The position numbers and the translations under genes were made by a program. Positions 8,479 through 16,643 of a stretch of 64,000 nucleotides of DNA are shown piece after piece (the stretch's first letter is position 1; the number at the start of each line of letters is the position of its first letter). The DNA is from Acidimicrobiia bacterium (GTDB lineage: Bacteria; Actinomycetota; Acidimicrobiia; Acidimicrobiales; Aldehydirespiratoraceae). The stretch covers positions 1 to 64,000 of the forward strand of contig JAJEJB010000056.1 of the NCBI GenBank assembly GCA_022828135.1, given 5' to 3'. The notes below the pieces were generated by a model. The model had not been told where the DNA came from. It ran no database searches and saw nothing but the letters and a program-made list of their open reading frames with translations.

Positions 8479-8793
8479 TCAGCCGAGGTCGATGTAGACC
8501 GAACCGCCCTCGACCTTGACGGGATACGTCCTCAGGTCTTCGCAGATCGGTGCGCCCTTGCCCTCGCCGGTGGTGTAGTCGAAGCGGCCGTTGTGCTTCG
8601 GGCACTCGATGATGTTGTCCATCACCAAGCCCTCGGCGAGCAGGAAGGCCTCGTGGGTGCAGTGACCGTCGGTGGCGAAGTAGTCATCATCGGGTGACCG
8701 GTACACGGCGTAGTCGTGCCCGTCGATCGCTACCGGAATCACGTCCTCGTTGTCGATGTCGTCGGTGCCGCAGGCTCTGGTCCAGTTGCTCAT
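8479..8793 (-). CDS. Rieske-type [2Fe-2S] ferredoxin
   Basis: A 104-residue soluble protein with both halves of the Rieske cluster motif: C45-T-H47 (HCTHEAF) and C64-P-K-H67 (CPKHNGRFD). The length matches the single-domain ferredoxins that serve Rieske dioxygenases and monooxygenases. No Rieske oxygenase alpha subunit is visible in the window, so its clients are more likely the di-iron membrane enzymes downstream. It is the first redox gene after the importer genes, with a 90-base gap behind the ATPase gene that could hold a secondary promoter. Confidence 0.93.
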   Translation of the reverse strand: MSNWTRACGTDDIDNEDVIPVAIDGHDYAVYRSPDDDYFATDGHCTHEAFLLAEGLVMDNIIECPKHNGRFDYTTGEGKGAPICEDLRTYPVKVEGGSVYIDLG

Positions 8794-8883
8794 GGTCGTG
8801 TGTCGTTTCTCCAGCCGCCCTGGCGATTCCCTGCCGGGGGTGTGAAGGAGTCGACCCGTGTCGGATCGATCCCTCGCGGACCC

Positions 8884-9688
<805 letters not shown>

Positions 9689-9696
<8 letters not shown>

Positions 9697-10756
9697 CGGT
9701 TGCCTCCTTGGTGGTTGCCGGTTCGGGCGACGTCTGCGGATCGGTCCGCCTGGCCGTGCTCAGGGACTCGTCCTTCTTGTCACCAGACGAGAGTGCCAGC
9801 CGGCGGAAGGTGTTGTTGGTGAAGACGGCGATCAGCAGGAGCACTCCGAGGATCAGCGACGACCAGTCGGAATCCCACCCGGTGGAGTAGATGCCCTGGG
9901 ACACAATGGCGAAGGTCATCGTTCCGAAGATCACGCCGATCGGCGAGCCGTAGCCGCCGGTCAGCAGAACTCCGCCGACGACCACCGCGATGATCGAGAA
10001 GAACACGTAGGACTGCCCGGCCGACACCTGCGCGCTGCCGAAGAGCGCGACCTGGGTGACACCGAGCAGCGCCGAGCCGAAGCCGGAGCCCATGAACAGA
10101 AGGATGGTCGTCCGCTCCACCGGGACACCTGCGGCCCGCGCCGATGTCTCGTCGCCGCCGATGGAGAAGACCCAGTTCCCGAACTTCGTCTTGTAGAGGA
10201 TCCACGACACGACGAGGGCCATGATCACCCAGAGGATGATCGCGTTCTCGTACGTCCTCCAGATCCGCCCCCCGAAGGTCTCCCTCACGAAGGGGTCAAC
10301 CTCGACGGGCACGAGCACGGTGCTGGTCGTGAGCCGGGTGATGCCGAAGACGAGGCCCCGGAGGGCGAACAGCATCGCCAGCGTCACAATGAACGACGAC
10401 AACTTGGTCTTGGTGACGATCAAGCCGTTGAGGAACCCGAAGAAGGTTCCGACCCCCAGCCCGGCGGGCAGACCGATGTAGTCGGGCAGGTCGTAGTGGC
10501 CGGTGAGAATGGCATACGTCATTGCTCCTGCGGCCAGGATGGAGCCGACGGAGAGATCGAGGTGTCCCGCGACCATCACCAGAGCGACGGGCAGCGCGAT
10601 CAGTCCGAGTTCAGCCGCCACATTGAGCCAGCCGGCGGTCACCAGCGCGCTGGTGAAGGTCGGCCAACCGAAATACCCGAAGAACACGAACACGAACAGC
10701 GTGCCGACGAAGGCCGCGAACTCAGGTCGCCGGGCGAGGTTCTTCAGGGCAAGCAC
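9689..10756 (-). CDS. Sugar-type ABC transporter permease (RbsC-like)
   Basis: A 355-residue polytopic membrane protein with about 9-10 hydrophobic segments and the BPD_transp_2 features of ribose/xylose permeases (GHLDLSVGSILAAGAMTYAI early, LLTGGYGSPIGVIFG late). It starts at GTG 10756, preceded by an AGGAG ribosome site that is part of a tandem 23-bp duplication. The C-terminal tail is charged and Pro/Thr-rich. Stem-loops between it and the binding-protein gene probably lower its expression relative to the binding protein. Confidence 0.9.
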
Positions 10757-10776
10757 TGTCGATCTCCTTCACACAT
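10744..10776 (-). other. Possible 10-codon mini-ORF overlapping the permease start
   Basis: Downstream of the second copy of a duplicated ribosome site, an ATG at 10776 opens the short frame MCEGDRQCLP. It ends at a TGA inside the permease coding region, in a different frame from the GTG start at 10756. It could couple or attenuate permease translation. It may equally be a by-product of the duplication. Confidence 0.3.
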
Positions 10777-10802
10777 GGATGTCGATCTCCTTCATACAGG
10801 GA
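10757..10802 (-). repeat. Tandem 23-bp duplication carrying two Shine-Dalgarno sites
   Basis: Copies at 10757-10779 and 10780-10802 match at 21 of 23 positions. On the minus strand each carries GAAGGAGATCGACA. The proximal copy serves the permease GTG start; the distal one would serve an ATG at 10776. Confidence 0.7.
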
Positions 10803-10826
10803 TGCGCATGCGCACGCATGGATGCG

Positions 10827-10865
10827 GTGAGGGGTGAGCCATGGCTACCACGACCCACCCCTCAC
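10827..10865 (-). other. Intergenic stem-loop A (10-bp perfect stem)
   Basis: GTGAGGGGTG at 10827-10836 pairs perfectly with CACCCCTCAC at 10856-10865. It is the second of two related hairpins in the binding-protein/permease gap. There is no T-run, so it more likely stabilises the 3' end of the binding-protein mRNA than terminates transcription. Confidence 0.6.
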
Positions 10866-10878
10866 TGGCATCTGCCTT

Positions 10879-10914
10879 GTGAGGGATGGGCCACCACCAC
10901 GGCCCATCCCTCAC
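10879..10914 (-). other. Intergenic stem-loop B (14-bp perfect stem)
   Basis: The 14 bases at 10879-10892 (GTGAGGGATGGGCC) pair perfectly with 10901-10914 around an 8-base loop. It begins 33 bases after the binding-protein stop codon. Both hairpins share the GTGAGGG stem base, so they look like copies of one small repeat. The position matches REP-type hairpins that set binding-protein to permease ratios in ABC operons. Confidence 0.65.
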
Positions 10915-10946
10915 GGCAAGAATGATCAGCCCTTACAGCAGGTTGA

Positions 10947-12122
10947 TCAGCGCTGACCCGAGTCCACGGCGAGTTGAACCGTCGCGACATTGTCGGCGGT
11001 GATCAGCGCCGGACCGGTCAGGATGACGTTGGTCGCCGGCAGGATGGCGTACTGGTCGTAGTACCAGGCGTGCGACACGGCGTACCAGCCCTGCAGCCAA
11101 CCCTGCTGGTCGATGGCGAACAGCGCCTCACCACTTGCGATCCGGTTGAGGATGTTGGCCGAGACGTCCCAAGAACCCTGGGCTACGTGATCGGCACCCA
11201 TCGAGGACAGAGCCTCAGCGACAGCATCGGCGTCGGCAGCCGAGCCGGTCATGATGGCGTCGATGCCCGAGTTCTCCGCGAGCTTGGCCTGGACGGCGGC
11301 GGAGATCGCAGCCGCATCACCGAAGTTCTCGGCCGGCAGGATGAGCTCCTCGGTCTCGAGACCGGCAGCGCTGGCAGCCTCGATGGCGCCGCCGCAGCGC
11401 TGCTGCCAGTTCACCGCGCCGGGCTGGGTGTTGACGCACAGCAGGCTCGTGCCACCGCCGTCGGCGTGGGCCTGACCGGCCGCAAGGCCGGCCTTGTACT
11501 CGTCGGTGCCGAAATAGCCGAGAGCAGCAATCGTCCCATCCTCGAGCAGAGGCAGGCCGGAGTTGTACATGAAGACGTTGACACCGGCGTCGATCGCAGC
11601 CGCGAGCGCCGGGGCCTGAGCAGCACCGTCCCAGACGGGCACCGCGAGCGCCGTGCAGTTCTGGGCGACGGCCTGCTCGATCAGCTTGACCATGTCCGGA
11701 CCGATGTTGTCGTAGTTCGGCAACGGGATCCAGGTGAAGTTACTGCCAGCCGCCTCGACAGCCGCACCCGCGGCGTCCGCGCCGTTCTTCACAACGCTGA
11801 AGAACGCGTCGGCACCACCGATGGCACAGATCTCGCGCTCACCGGCGCCGCCGGCCTCGCCACCCTGGGTGACATCGACTTCTTGGGCGTCATCGTCGTC
11901 AGCGGCGACAGCATCCTCACCGTCATCGGCTGCAGTCGCATCGCTGTCATCGGCCGCAGTGGCGTCTGCGGCAGCGTCATCGCCGCCCGATGCGGGTTCG
12001 TCGGAGCTGTCGTCTCCGCACGCAGCAGCCAGCAGCACGATCGCTGCCACGATCGCCAACAGCTTTATGAGGGTGGAGGATGCCGACAAGCGGCCTCGCT
12101 CCACCGGAACCGTTGAGTTCAT
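10947..12122 (-). CDS. Sugar-type ABC transporter substrate-binding lipoprotein
   Basis: A 391-residue periplasmic-binding-protein-like lipoprotein. After a basic N-terminus and a hydrophobic run, the lipobox LAAAC is followed by a long acidic Ala/Asp-rich linker (about residues 40-95) and a type-1 (RbsB-like) sugar-binding fold. ATG at 12122 is preceded by AAGGAAA; the longer frame to 12209 adds non-signal sequence. It delivers substrate to the permease and ATPase encoded next. The promoter is at 12196-12223. Type-1 folds of this class usually bind sugars, cyclitols or AI-2-like ligands; which one is not readable here. Confidence 0.88.
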   Translation of the reverse strand: MNSTVPVERGRLSASSTLIKLLAIVAAIVLLAAACGDDSSDEPASGGDDAAADATAADDSDATAADDGEDAVAADDDDAQEVDVTQGGEAGGAGEREICAIGGADAFFSVVKNGADAAGAAVEAAGSNFTWIPLPNYDNIGPDMVKLIEQAVAQNCTALAVPVWDGAAQAPALAAAIDAGVNVFMYNSGLPLLEDGTIAALGYFGTDEYKAGLAAGQAHADGGGTSLLCVNTQPGAVNWQQRCGGAIEAASAAGLETEELILPAENFGDAAAISAAVQAKLAENSGIDAIMTGSAADADAVAEALSSMGADHVAQGSWDVSANILNRIASGEALFAIDQQGWLQGWYAVSHAWYYDQYAILPATNVILTGPALITADNVATVQLAVDSGQR

Positions 12123-12195
12123 TCGCCAATTTCCTTTCGGTAACCCGGCGCCCCCTCTGGAAGCCGGTCGCGTGTCCTGGTCGGACCGGCGTACA

Positions 12196-12223
12196 TTTTT
12201 AACGATCACGCCCGTCCCGTCAA
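12196..12223 (-). promoter_or_regulatory. Sigma-70-like promoter of the importer/oxygenase operon
   Basis: On the minus strand, TTGACG (12218-12223) and TAAAAA (12196-12201) are separated by 16 bases. Transcription would begin near 12189, leaving a leader of about 67 bases before the ATG at 12122. The candidate operator 12-mer at 12235-12246 lies just upstream of the -35 box. Confidence 0.5.
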
Positions 12224-12234
12224 TAGTTTGTTAT

Positions 12235-12246
12235 GACATTTATACA
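12235..12246. promoter_or_regulatory. Candidate operator GACATTTATACA
   Basis: This 12-mer matches 213-224 at 10 of 12 positions and lies between two divergent genes, 12 bases upstream of the importer -35 box. The AT-rich stretch 12221-12250 stands out from its surroundings. Binding by the local GntR regulator is a hypothesis. Confidence 0.35.
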
Positions 12247-12300
12247 TTTGAGTCACCGACCCCAGAGAGACCCCGACGAACGTGGTGCAAACACCCCCGA

Positions 12301-12339
12301 ACGCACGTGCGTCACATCCTCATATAGGACTCGTCCTAT
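12301..12339. promoter_or_regulatory. Two palindromes at the serine-protease promoter and start
   Basis: ACGCACGTGCGT at 12301-12312 is a perfect 12-bp palindrome. A second inverted repeat, ATAGGAC (12324-12330) and GTCCTAT (12333-12339), overlaps a TATAGG -10-like element and the first two bases of the ATG at 12338. The second would cover the start site of a leaderless transcript, so it could be an operator or a structure masking the start codon. Confidence 0.4.
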
Positions 12340-13036
12340 GAACCAGCGCAGCACACAGCGGACGGTCATCGGGACCGCGTTCGTCGTTGTGGCCTCGCTG
12401 GTCCTGTGGGGCTGTGGCGCCGTCGGCGCCGAGCCGCGAGCGGTGGGTATCCGGGCCGAAGGCTGCGGACCGGGAGCCGGGAAGGGAAGTGGTCTCGTTG
12501 TCGCGCCTGGTGTGGTCCTGACATCGGCCCACGTGGTGGCGGGGGCAGACACCATCACGGTCCAGTTCGAGGCTGACACCGAAGCGTCTGCGACCGTCAT
12601 CGGTTTCGATCCGTTCATGGACCTGGCCTACCTGCGCACACCGGCCGAAGCAGCAGTCGGTGCCATCGAGCCCTCCATCTCCAGTGACCATGCTGAGCCG
12701 GGCTCGTCCGGCCACGCGTTGGTGTTTCGAGACGGCGCACCAACCGAACTCGATGTGGAGGTCCGGCGTAGAGTCCAGATCAACACCGAGGACATCTACG
12801 TCGAGGGTGACGTCACCAGGCCGGGCTTTGAGCTCACGGCCGACATCGAGCTCGGCGACTCGGGCGGCGCCGTTTACGTTGACGGCGAGATCATCGGTGT
12901 GCTGTGGGCCCGCACGCGTGACTTCGACGACGACGGGTCATACGCCATCGACGTCAGCCGCGCCCGAGAACTCATCGACACTCAACTCGCGACCGGTGTG
13001 CTCGGTCCCGAGGTCGACACATCGCGCTGCAGGTGA
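12338..13036 (+). CDS. Trypsin-like serine protease, probable lipoprotein
   Basis: A 232-residue S1-type protease. An N-terminal hydrophobic segment ends in VLWGC, a plausible lipobox, so the enzyme is probably anchored outside the membrane. Catalytic residues are recognisable: His in LTSAHVV, Asp in DPFMDLAYL and Ser in LGDSGGAVY. The segment GKGSGLVVAPGVVLTSAHVV is typical of the first barrel. ATG at 12338 is chosen because the upstream extension to 12233 is not signal-like and a -10-like element precedes 12338. No PDZ domain is present. It points away from the importer operon, and its target is unknown. Confidence 0.82.
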   Translation: MNQRSTQRTVIGTAFVVVASLVLWGCGAVGAEPRAVGIRAEGCGPGAGKGSGLVVAPGVVLTSAHVVAGADTITVQFEADTEASATVIGFDPFMDLAYLRTPAEAAVGAIEPSISSDHAEPGSSGHALVFRDGAPTELDVEVRRRVQINTEDIYVEGDVTRPGFELTADIELGDSGGAVYVDGEIIGVLWARTRDFDDDGSYAIDVSRARELIDTQLATGVLGPEVDTSRCR

Positions 13037-13169
13037 TCTACGTTGTGGTTGAGGCCCAAGCGTCGATCCCCGCTTCAAAGGATCGCGAGTCATCGCCAGC
13101 CGGCCAACGCTGGGCATGGATGCCGCCGACGTACGTGCAGGATCCCCAAGACCGTTGAAGGAGTCAGAC

Positions 13170-14279
13170 ATGGGCATTGATCATGTGCGGGTTGGCATCG
13201 TCGGGCCCGGATGGTGGGCCGATACGATGTACGCACCGGTACTGGCGGCATGTCCTGACGCCACCGCCACTGCGGTGTACGCCCGTAACCGCCTGCGAGC
13301 CGAAGCCTTCGCCGAAGCGCACGGAATTCCCCACGTGTTCACCGACATCGGCGAACTGTGCGCCAGCGGTGAGGTCGACGCCGTGATCGTCGCATCATCC
13401 AACAAGACACACCACCCCTTCACCGTCACTGCCCTGGACGCGGGCTTACACGTCTTGTGCGAGAAGCCGCTGGCGGTCACCGCGGCCGAAGCCGATGACT
13501 TGGCGGAGCGTGCCCGCCAGACCGGGCTGACCTGCTACGTGCCATTCACCTACCGCTGCATGCCGACGACGCGATGGATCAAGCGACTCCTGGACCGAGG
13601 CTTCATCGGCCGGCCCTACCATCTCAATCTGCGCTACTACTCCGGATGGGCCCGGCAGGGCGAATACCTGTGGCGGCTCGACCAGGGCGAGGTAGGGGAG
13701 GCAGGCGTGCTTGGCGACCTTGGGTCTCACTGGATCGACATGGCCCGATGGTTCTTCGGAGAGGTGGAGGCGGTCACCGCCGTCGTGTCGCACCACATCG
13801 ACCGGGAAGCCCGACCCGACGGCGGCGACTACGCGCGAGCCGATGATGGGGCAACCGTGATCCTAGAGTTCGAGAACGGAGCCCAAGGGGTGATCGTGGT
13901 GTCGGCTGTGTGCCACGACGTGTCGACCTTCGGGCAGTCGCACCACTTCGATCTTCACGGCAGCGACGGCACGATCTATGCGATCAACGACTGGAACGAT
14001 CGCCAAGAGGTGCGCGGCGTCCGGGTGGGAGAGGACTCTCTACAGGAGTTGCCGATACCCGACGACATCTGGGGCGAGGGGGTACGGCGGGCGACGGTCC
14101 ACGACACCTACCGCGACACCTTCCGCCACACTGACGTGCTGACCCGCGCCTGGATAACAGCCATCAGGGACGGAACCCGCGTCGAGCCCGACTTCGACGA
14201 CGGCGCGGCCGTGCAGCGGATCATCGCCGCCGGCGCCCGAAGCGCAGTTGAGGGGCGGCGAGTGGCCGTGGCCGGTTAG
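13170..14279 (+). CDS. Gfo/Idh/MocA-family oxidoreductase
   Basis: A 369-residue NAD(P)-dependent dehydrogenase. The N-terminal Rossmann motif reads VGIVGPGWWADTMY, the family EKP motif is CEKPLAVT, and a GDLGSHWIDMARW segment carries the conserved His/Asp region of the substrate site. ATG at 13170 follows a GAAGGAG ribosome site. It faces the amino-sugar operon (NagB to ROK regulator) convergently, which hints at a role in handling an unusual sugar, but no substrate can be assigned. The 133 bases before it show no clear signal beyond the ribosome site. Confidence 0.83.
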   Translation: MGIDHVRVGIVGPGWWADTMYAPVLAACPDATATAVYARNRLRAEAFAEAHGIPHVFTDIGELCASGEVDAVIVASSNKTHHPFTVTALDAGLHVLCEKPLAVTAAEADDLAERARQTGLTCYVPFTYRCMPTTRWIKRLLDRGFIGRPYHLNLRYYSGWARQGEYLWRLDQGEVGEAGVLGDLGSHWIDMARWFFGEVEAVTAVVSHHIDREARPDGGDYARADDGATVILEFENGAQGVIVVSAVCHDVSTFGQSHHFDLHGSDGTIYAINDWNDRQEVRGVRVGEDSLQELPIPDDIWGEGVRRATVHDTYRDTFRHTDVLTRAWITAIRDGTRVEPDFDDGAAVQRIIAAGARSAVEGRRVAVAG

Positions 14280-14309
14280 CAGAGGCCGCGCACAAATGGA
14301 TAGCGAGTA

Positions 14310-14324
14310 ATCCACAATGTGGAT
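14310..14324. terminator. Small palindrome in a convergent gap, possible weak terminator
   Basis: ATCCACA and TGTGGAT form a 15-base perfect palindrome in the 59-base gap between the convergent Gfo/Idh/MocA and NagB genes. The stem is short and no T-run follows, so the terminator reading is tentative. Confidence 0.25.
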
Positions 14325-14338
14325 GATCTGTTGGTCTG

Positions 14339-15088
14339 CTACGGGGCGCCTGCCCGGAGCGACTCCGAGAGGCCAACGGCTGCCGATGCCCTCAGAACGA
14401 CTGTCACGTTGGGATGGAGTTGGATCGCGGAGGCCGGCGCTTCCGACGTGACCGGCCCCTCAAGCGCTCGGGCCACCGAGTCGGCCTTGTGCTTCCCGCA
14501 GGCGACCATCACCAGTTGGTTGGCGGCACGGATGGTGGCGATTCCCTGCGTGATGGCCCGGGTGGGAACTGCCTGGCCAGCGGGGAAGAAGCGGGCGTTC
14601 TCGGCCCGGGTCTGCTCGCTCAGCGCGACCACCCGGGTGGTGCTGTCCAGCGGAGACCCAGGCTCGTTGAAGGCGATGTGCCCGTTGGACCCGATACCGA
14701 GCAGCTGGAGCCCGATCGGCGCCGCCCGAAGCTCGCGCTCGTAGCGGTTGCACTCAGCGTCCAGGTCGATCGCATGCGGGTCGGGTCCGTGTATAGCACC
14801 GGCTCCGAGGTCTACATGGCGAGCCAGCAGCCGGTGGACGACGTTCCGGTAGGCGCACGGGTCCTGGCGGTCGAGGTCCAGGTACTCGTCCAACAGGTAG
14901 GCGCGCACGCCCGCGAAACTCAGGCCTCGCGCTCGGTGGCGCCGCACCAACTCGGCGAACACCGCCTCCATCGTCTCGCCGGTTGCCAGGCCGAGAGCGG
15001 GCCGCGGCTCGGCTGTGATGAAGTCCTCGACAAGATCGGCGGCCAGGCGCGCTGCCGAGGCGGCCGTATCGGCAACGACGATCCTCAA
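14339..15088 (-). CDS. nagB: Glucosamine-6-phosphate deaminase
   Basis: A 249-residue NagB-family enzyme that converts glucosamine 6-phosphate to fructose 6-phosphate and ammonia. Visible family signatures are LGLATGETMEAVFAEL (phosphate loop), AYLLDEYLDL (catalytic Asp) and LLGIGSNGHIAFNEPGS (catalytic His and Glu); Asn in SNGH in place of Asp is also seen in Gram-positive NagB proteins. The start is TTG at 15088, where TTGA overlaps the ROK-kinase stop and the protein begins like other NagB proteins (RIVVADTAASAARL). The longer frame upstream is antiparallel sequence. It is the last gene of the operon and feeds glycolysis. Confidence 0.9.
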   Translation of the reverse strand: MRIVVADTAASAARLAADLVEDFITAEPRPALGLATGETMEAVFAELVRRHRARGLSFAGVRAYLLDEYLDLDRQDPCAYRNVVHRLLARHVDLGAGAIHGPDPHAIDLDAECNRYERELRAAPIGLQLLGIGSNGHIAFNEPGSPLDSTTRVVALSEQTRAENARFFPAGQAVPTRAITQGIATIRAANQLVMVACGKHKADSVARALEGPVTSEAPASAIQLHPNVTVVLRASAAVGLSESLRAGAP

Positions 15089-15867
15089 TGGGCCGCGGGC
15101 CCGGTTGTGCCCAGACCGGCGCGGCGCACGGCGACGGCGGCGCCGACTACGCCGGCGTGGATGCCGAGGTGGGCTACCGAGATGGGCTTTGACAGCATCA
15201 GCCTCGACGCGAAGCGGTCGAAGTTCTCGCTCAGTCCCCCACCCACCACCCAGCGGTTCGGGTTGAGCATGGCCTCCAGCTCGTCGAAGAAGGGCTGGGC
15301 CCGGCGAGCCCACTCCACCGGGGTCAGCTCCTCACTGGAGATCGCCCTGCCCGACGCGATCTCCTCGAAGCGCCCGTTCGAGCCGACCAGGCCCCCGAGC
15401 TCGGAATTGGCGATGAGGTCGCCGTTGTAGAGCAGGGCGCTGCCGATACCCGTCCCGAACGTCAGCACGATGGTGAGCCCGTCGCGGTCGAGACGAGTGT
15501 CGCCGTAGGTGAGTTCGGCCAGCCCGGCGGCGTCGGCGTCGTTGATGAGCACCGCGTTGGCGCCCGCCGGGGCCCGCAGGCAGGCCAGTGCGCCCACCAC
15601 CTCCCAAGCGGCCGAGAGATTGGGGGCGTGGCGCAGGCAGGATCCGTCGAGCACGCCCGGAAGGGCGACCCCGACTGGGCCGGACCAGCCCGCCGCGGCC
15701 GCGATGCGGCCGATGGCGGCCGCGACGTCACCGGGCGACGCCTCCGGCGGTGTCGGCTCGGTGTGGATGCCCCCGACCAGATCGCCCGCGCCCAGGTCGA
15801 CGACGGCACCCTTGATGCTGGTGCCTCCGACGTCGACTCCCAGCTGCATCTCGGCCTGCTCGCTCAT
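15085..15867 (-). CDS. ROK-family sugar kinase, polyphosphate-glucokinase-like
   Basis: A 260-residue kinase. The phosphate-1 motif GVDVGGTSIKGAVVD is near residue 9, and LTFGTGIGSALLYNGDLIANSELG and NRWVVGGGLSENFDRF match actinobacterial polyphosphate glucokinases. The usual ExGH sugar-contact motif reads ELGG, so the His that binds the sugar is missing and substrate preference may differ from glucose. The zinc-binding cysteine cluster of regulatory ROK proteins is absent, as expected for this subgroup. It overlaps the ABC ATPase gene (ATGA) and NagB (TTGA). The likely role is phosphorylation of an amino sugar before deamination. Confidence 0.8.
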   Translation of the reverse strand: MSEQAEMQLGVDVGGTSIKGAVVDLGAGDLVGGIHTEPTPPEASPGDVAAAIGRIAAAAGWSGPVGVALPGVLDGSCLRHAPNLSAAWEVVGALACLRAPAGANAVLINDADAAGLAELTYGDTRLDRDGLTIVLTFGTGIGSALLYNGDLIANSELGGLVGSNGRFEEIASGRAISSEELTPVEWARRAQPFFDELEAMLNPNRWVVGGGLSENFDRFASRLMLSKPISVAHLGIHAGVVGAAVAVRRAGLGTTGPAAH

Positions 15868-16643
15868 GGGTCCAGGTCGCCCGCTCTGGCGCCGGTGATA
15901 TAGGCGACCAGGTCGTCCTTGGTCACCTCGCCCACGTCCACCTCCGCGGTCTTGCGGCCCTGGCGCAGCACCACGGCACGGTCGCATACCTCGGTGACGC
16001 GGTCCATGTTGTGAGTAATGAGCAGGACCGCCACACCGGCGTCGCGCAGGCTGCGGATGAGGTCGAGCACACAGGCCGCCTGCTCCACACCCAGCGCAGC
16101 CGCGGGCTCGTCGAGCAGCACGATCTGCTGGCCCCAGGCGGCCGCCCGGCCGATGGCCACCGCCTGACGCTGACCGCCCGACAGCGCGCTCATCGACCGG
16201 CGCAGCGACGGGATGCGAATGTCGAGTCTCCCCAGGATCTCGCCGGACTCGGCCCGCATGCGCTTCTTGTCGAGCACCCCGAGCCAGGCGCCGAGACGCC
16301 CACCCCGAGTGTGCTCCCGGTTGAGGAAGAGGTTCTCGACCACGTCGAGGGGGTCGATGACGGCCAGCGTCTGGTGGACGGTCTCGATGCCCAGCGACCG
16401 GGCCGTCTCGGGCGAGGCGATGGCTTGGACGACCCCGTCGACCTTGACCACTCCGGCGTCGGGCGCGTACACGCCCGAGATGCACTTGACCAGCGTCGAC
16501 TTGCCTGCGCCGTTGTCGCCCAGCAGGGCCGTGACCCGGCCGTAGTGAAGGTTCAGCGCCACCTGATCGAGCGCCTGCACCGCCCGGAACGACTTGCACA
16601 GGCCCTCGACCTCGAGCGCCACGGTGCCGGCTGCGGCCGTCAC
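15864..16643 (-). CDS. Sugar-type ABC transporter ATP-binding protein (second importer)
   Basis: A 259-residue single-domain ABC ATPase. Walker A is LGDNGAGKSTL, the signature MSALSGGQRQAV and Walker B IVLLDEPAAALG. It overlaps the YhfX-like gene upstream and the ROK kinase downstream by 4 bases each. It partners the permease at 17850-18851; the YhfX-like gene is inserted between them. Like the first importer, it uses a one-domain ATPase rather than a tandem RbsA. Confidence 0.9.
   Translation of the reverse strand: MTAAAGTVALEVEGLCKSFRAVQALDQVALNLHYGRVTALLGDNGAGKSTLVKCISGVYAPDAGVVKVDGVVQAIASPETARSLGIETVHQTLAVIDPLDVVENLFLNREHTRGGRLGAWLGVLDKKRMRAESGEILGRLDIRIPSLRRSMSALSGGQRQAVAIGRAAAWGQQIVLLDEPAAALGVEQAACVLDLIRSLRDAGVAVLLITHNMDRVTEVCDRAVVLRQGRKTAEVDVGEVTKDDLVAYITGARAGDLDP

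Noticed and set aside
14339..15088. Asn instead of Asp in the NagB catalytic loop (GSNGH)
   Set aside because: Gram-positive NagB proteins also carry Asn here, so it does not signal loss of activity.
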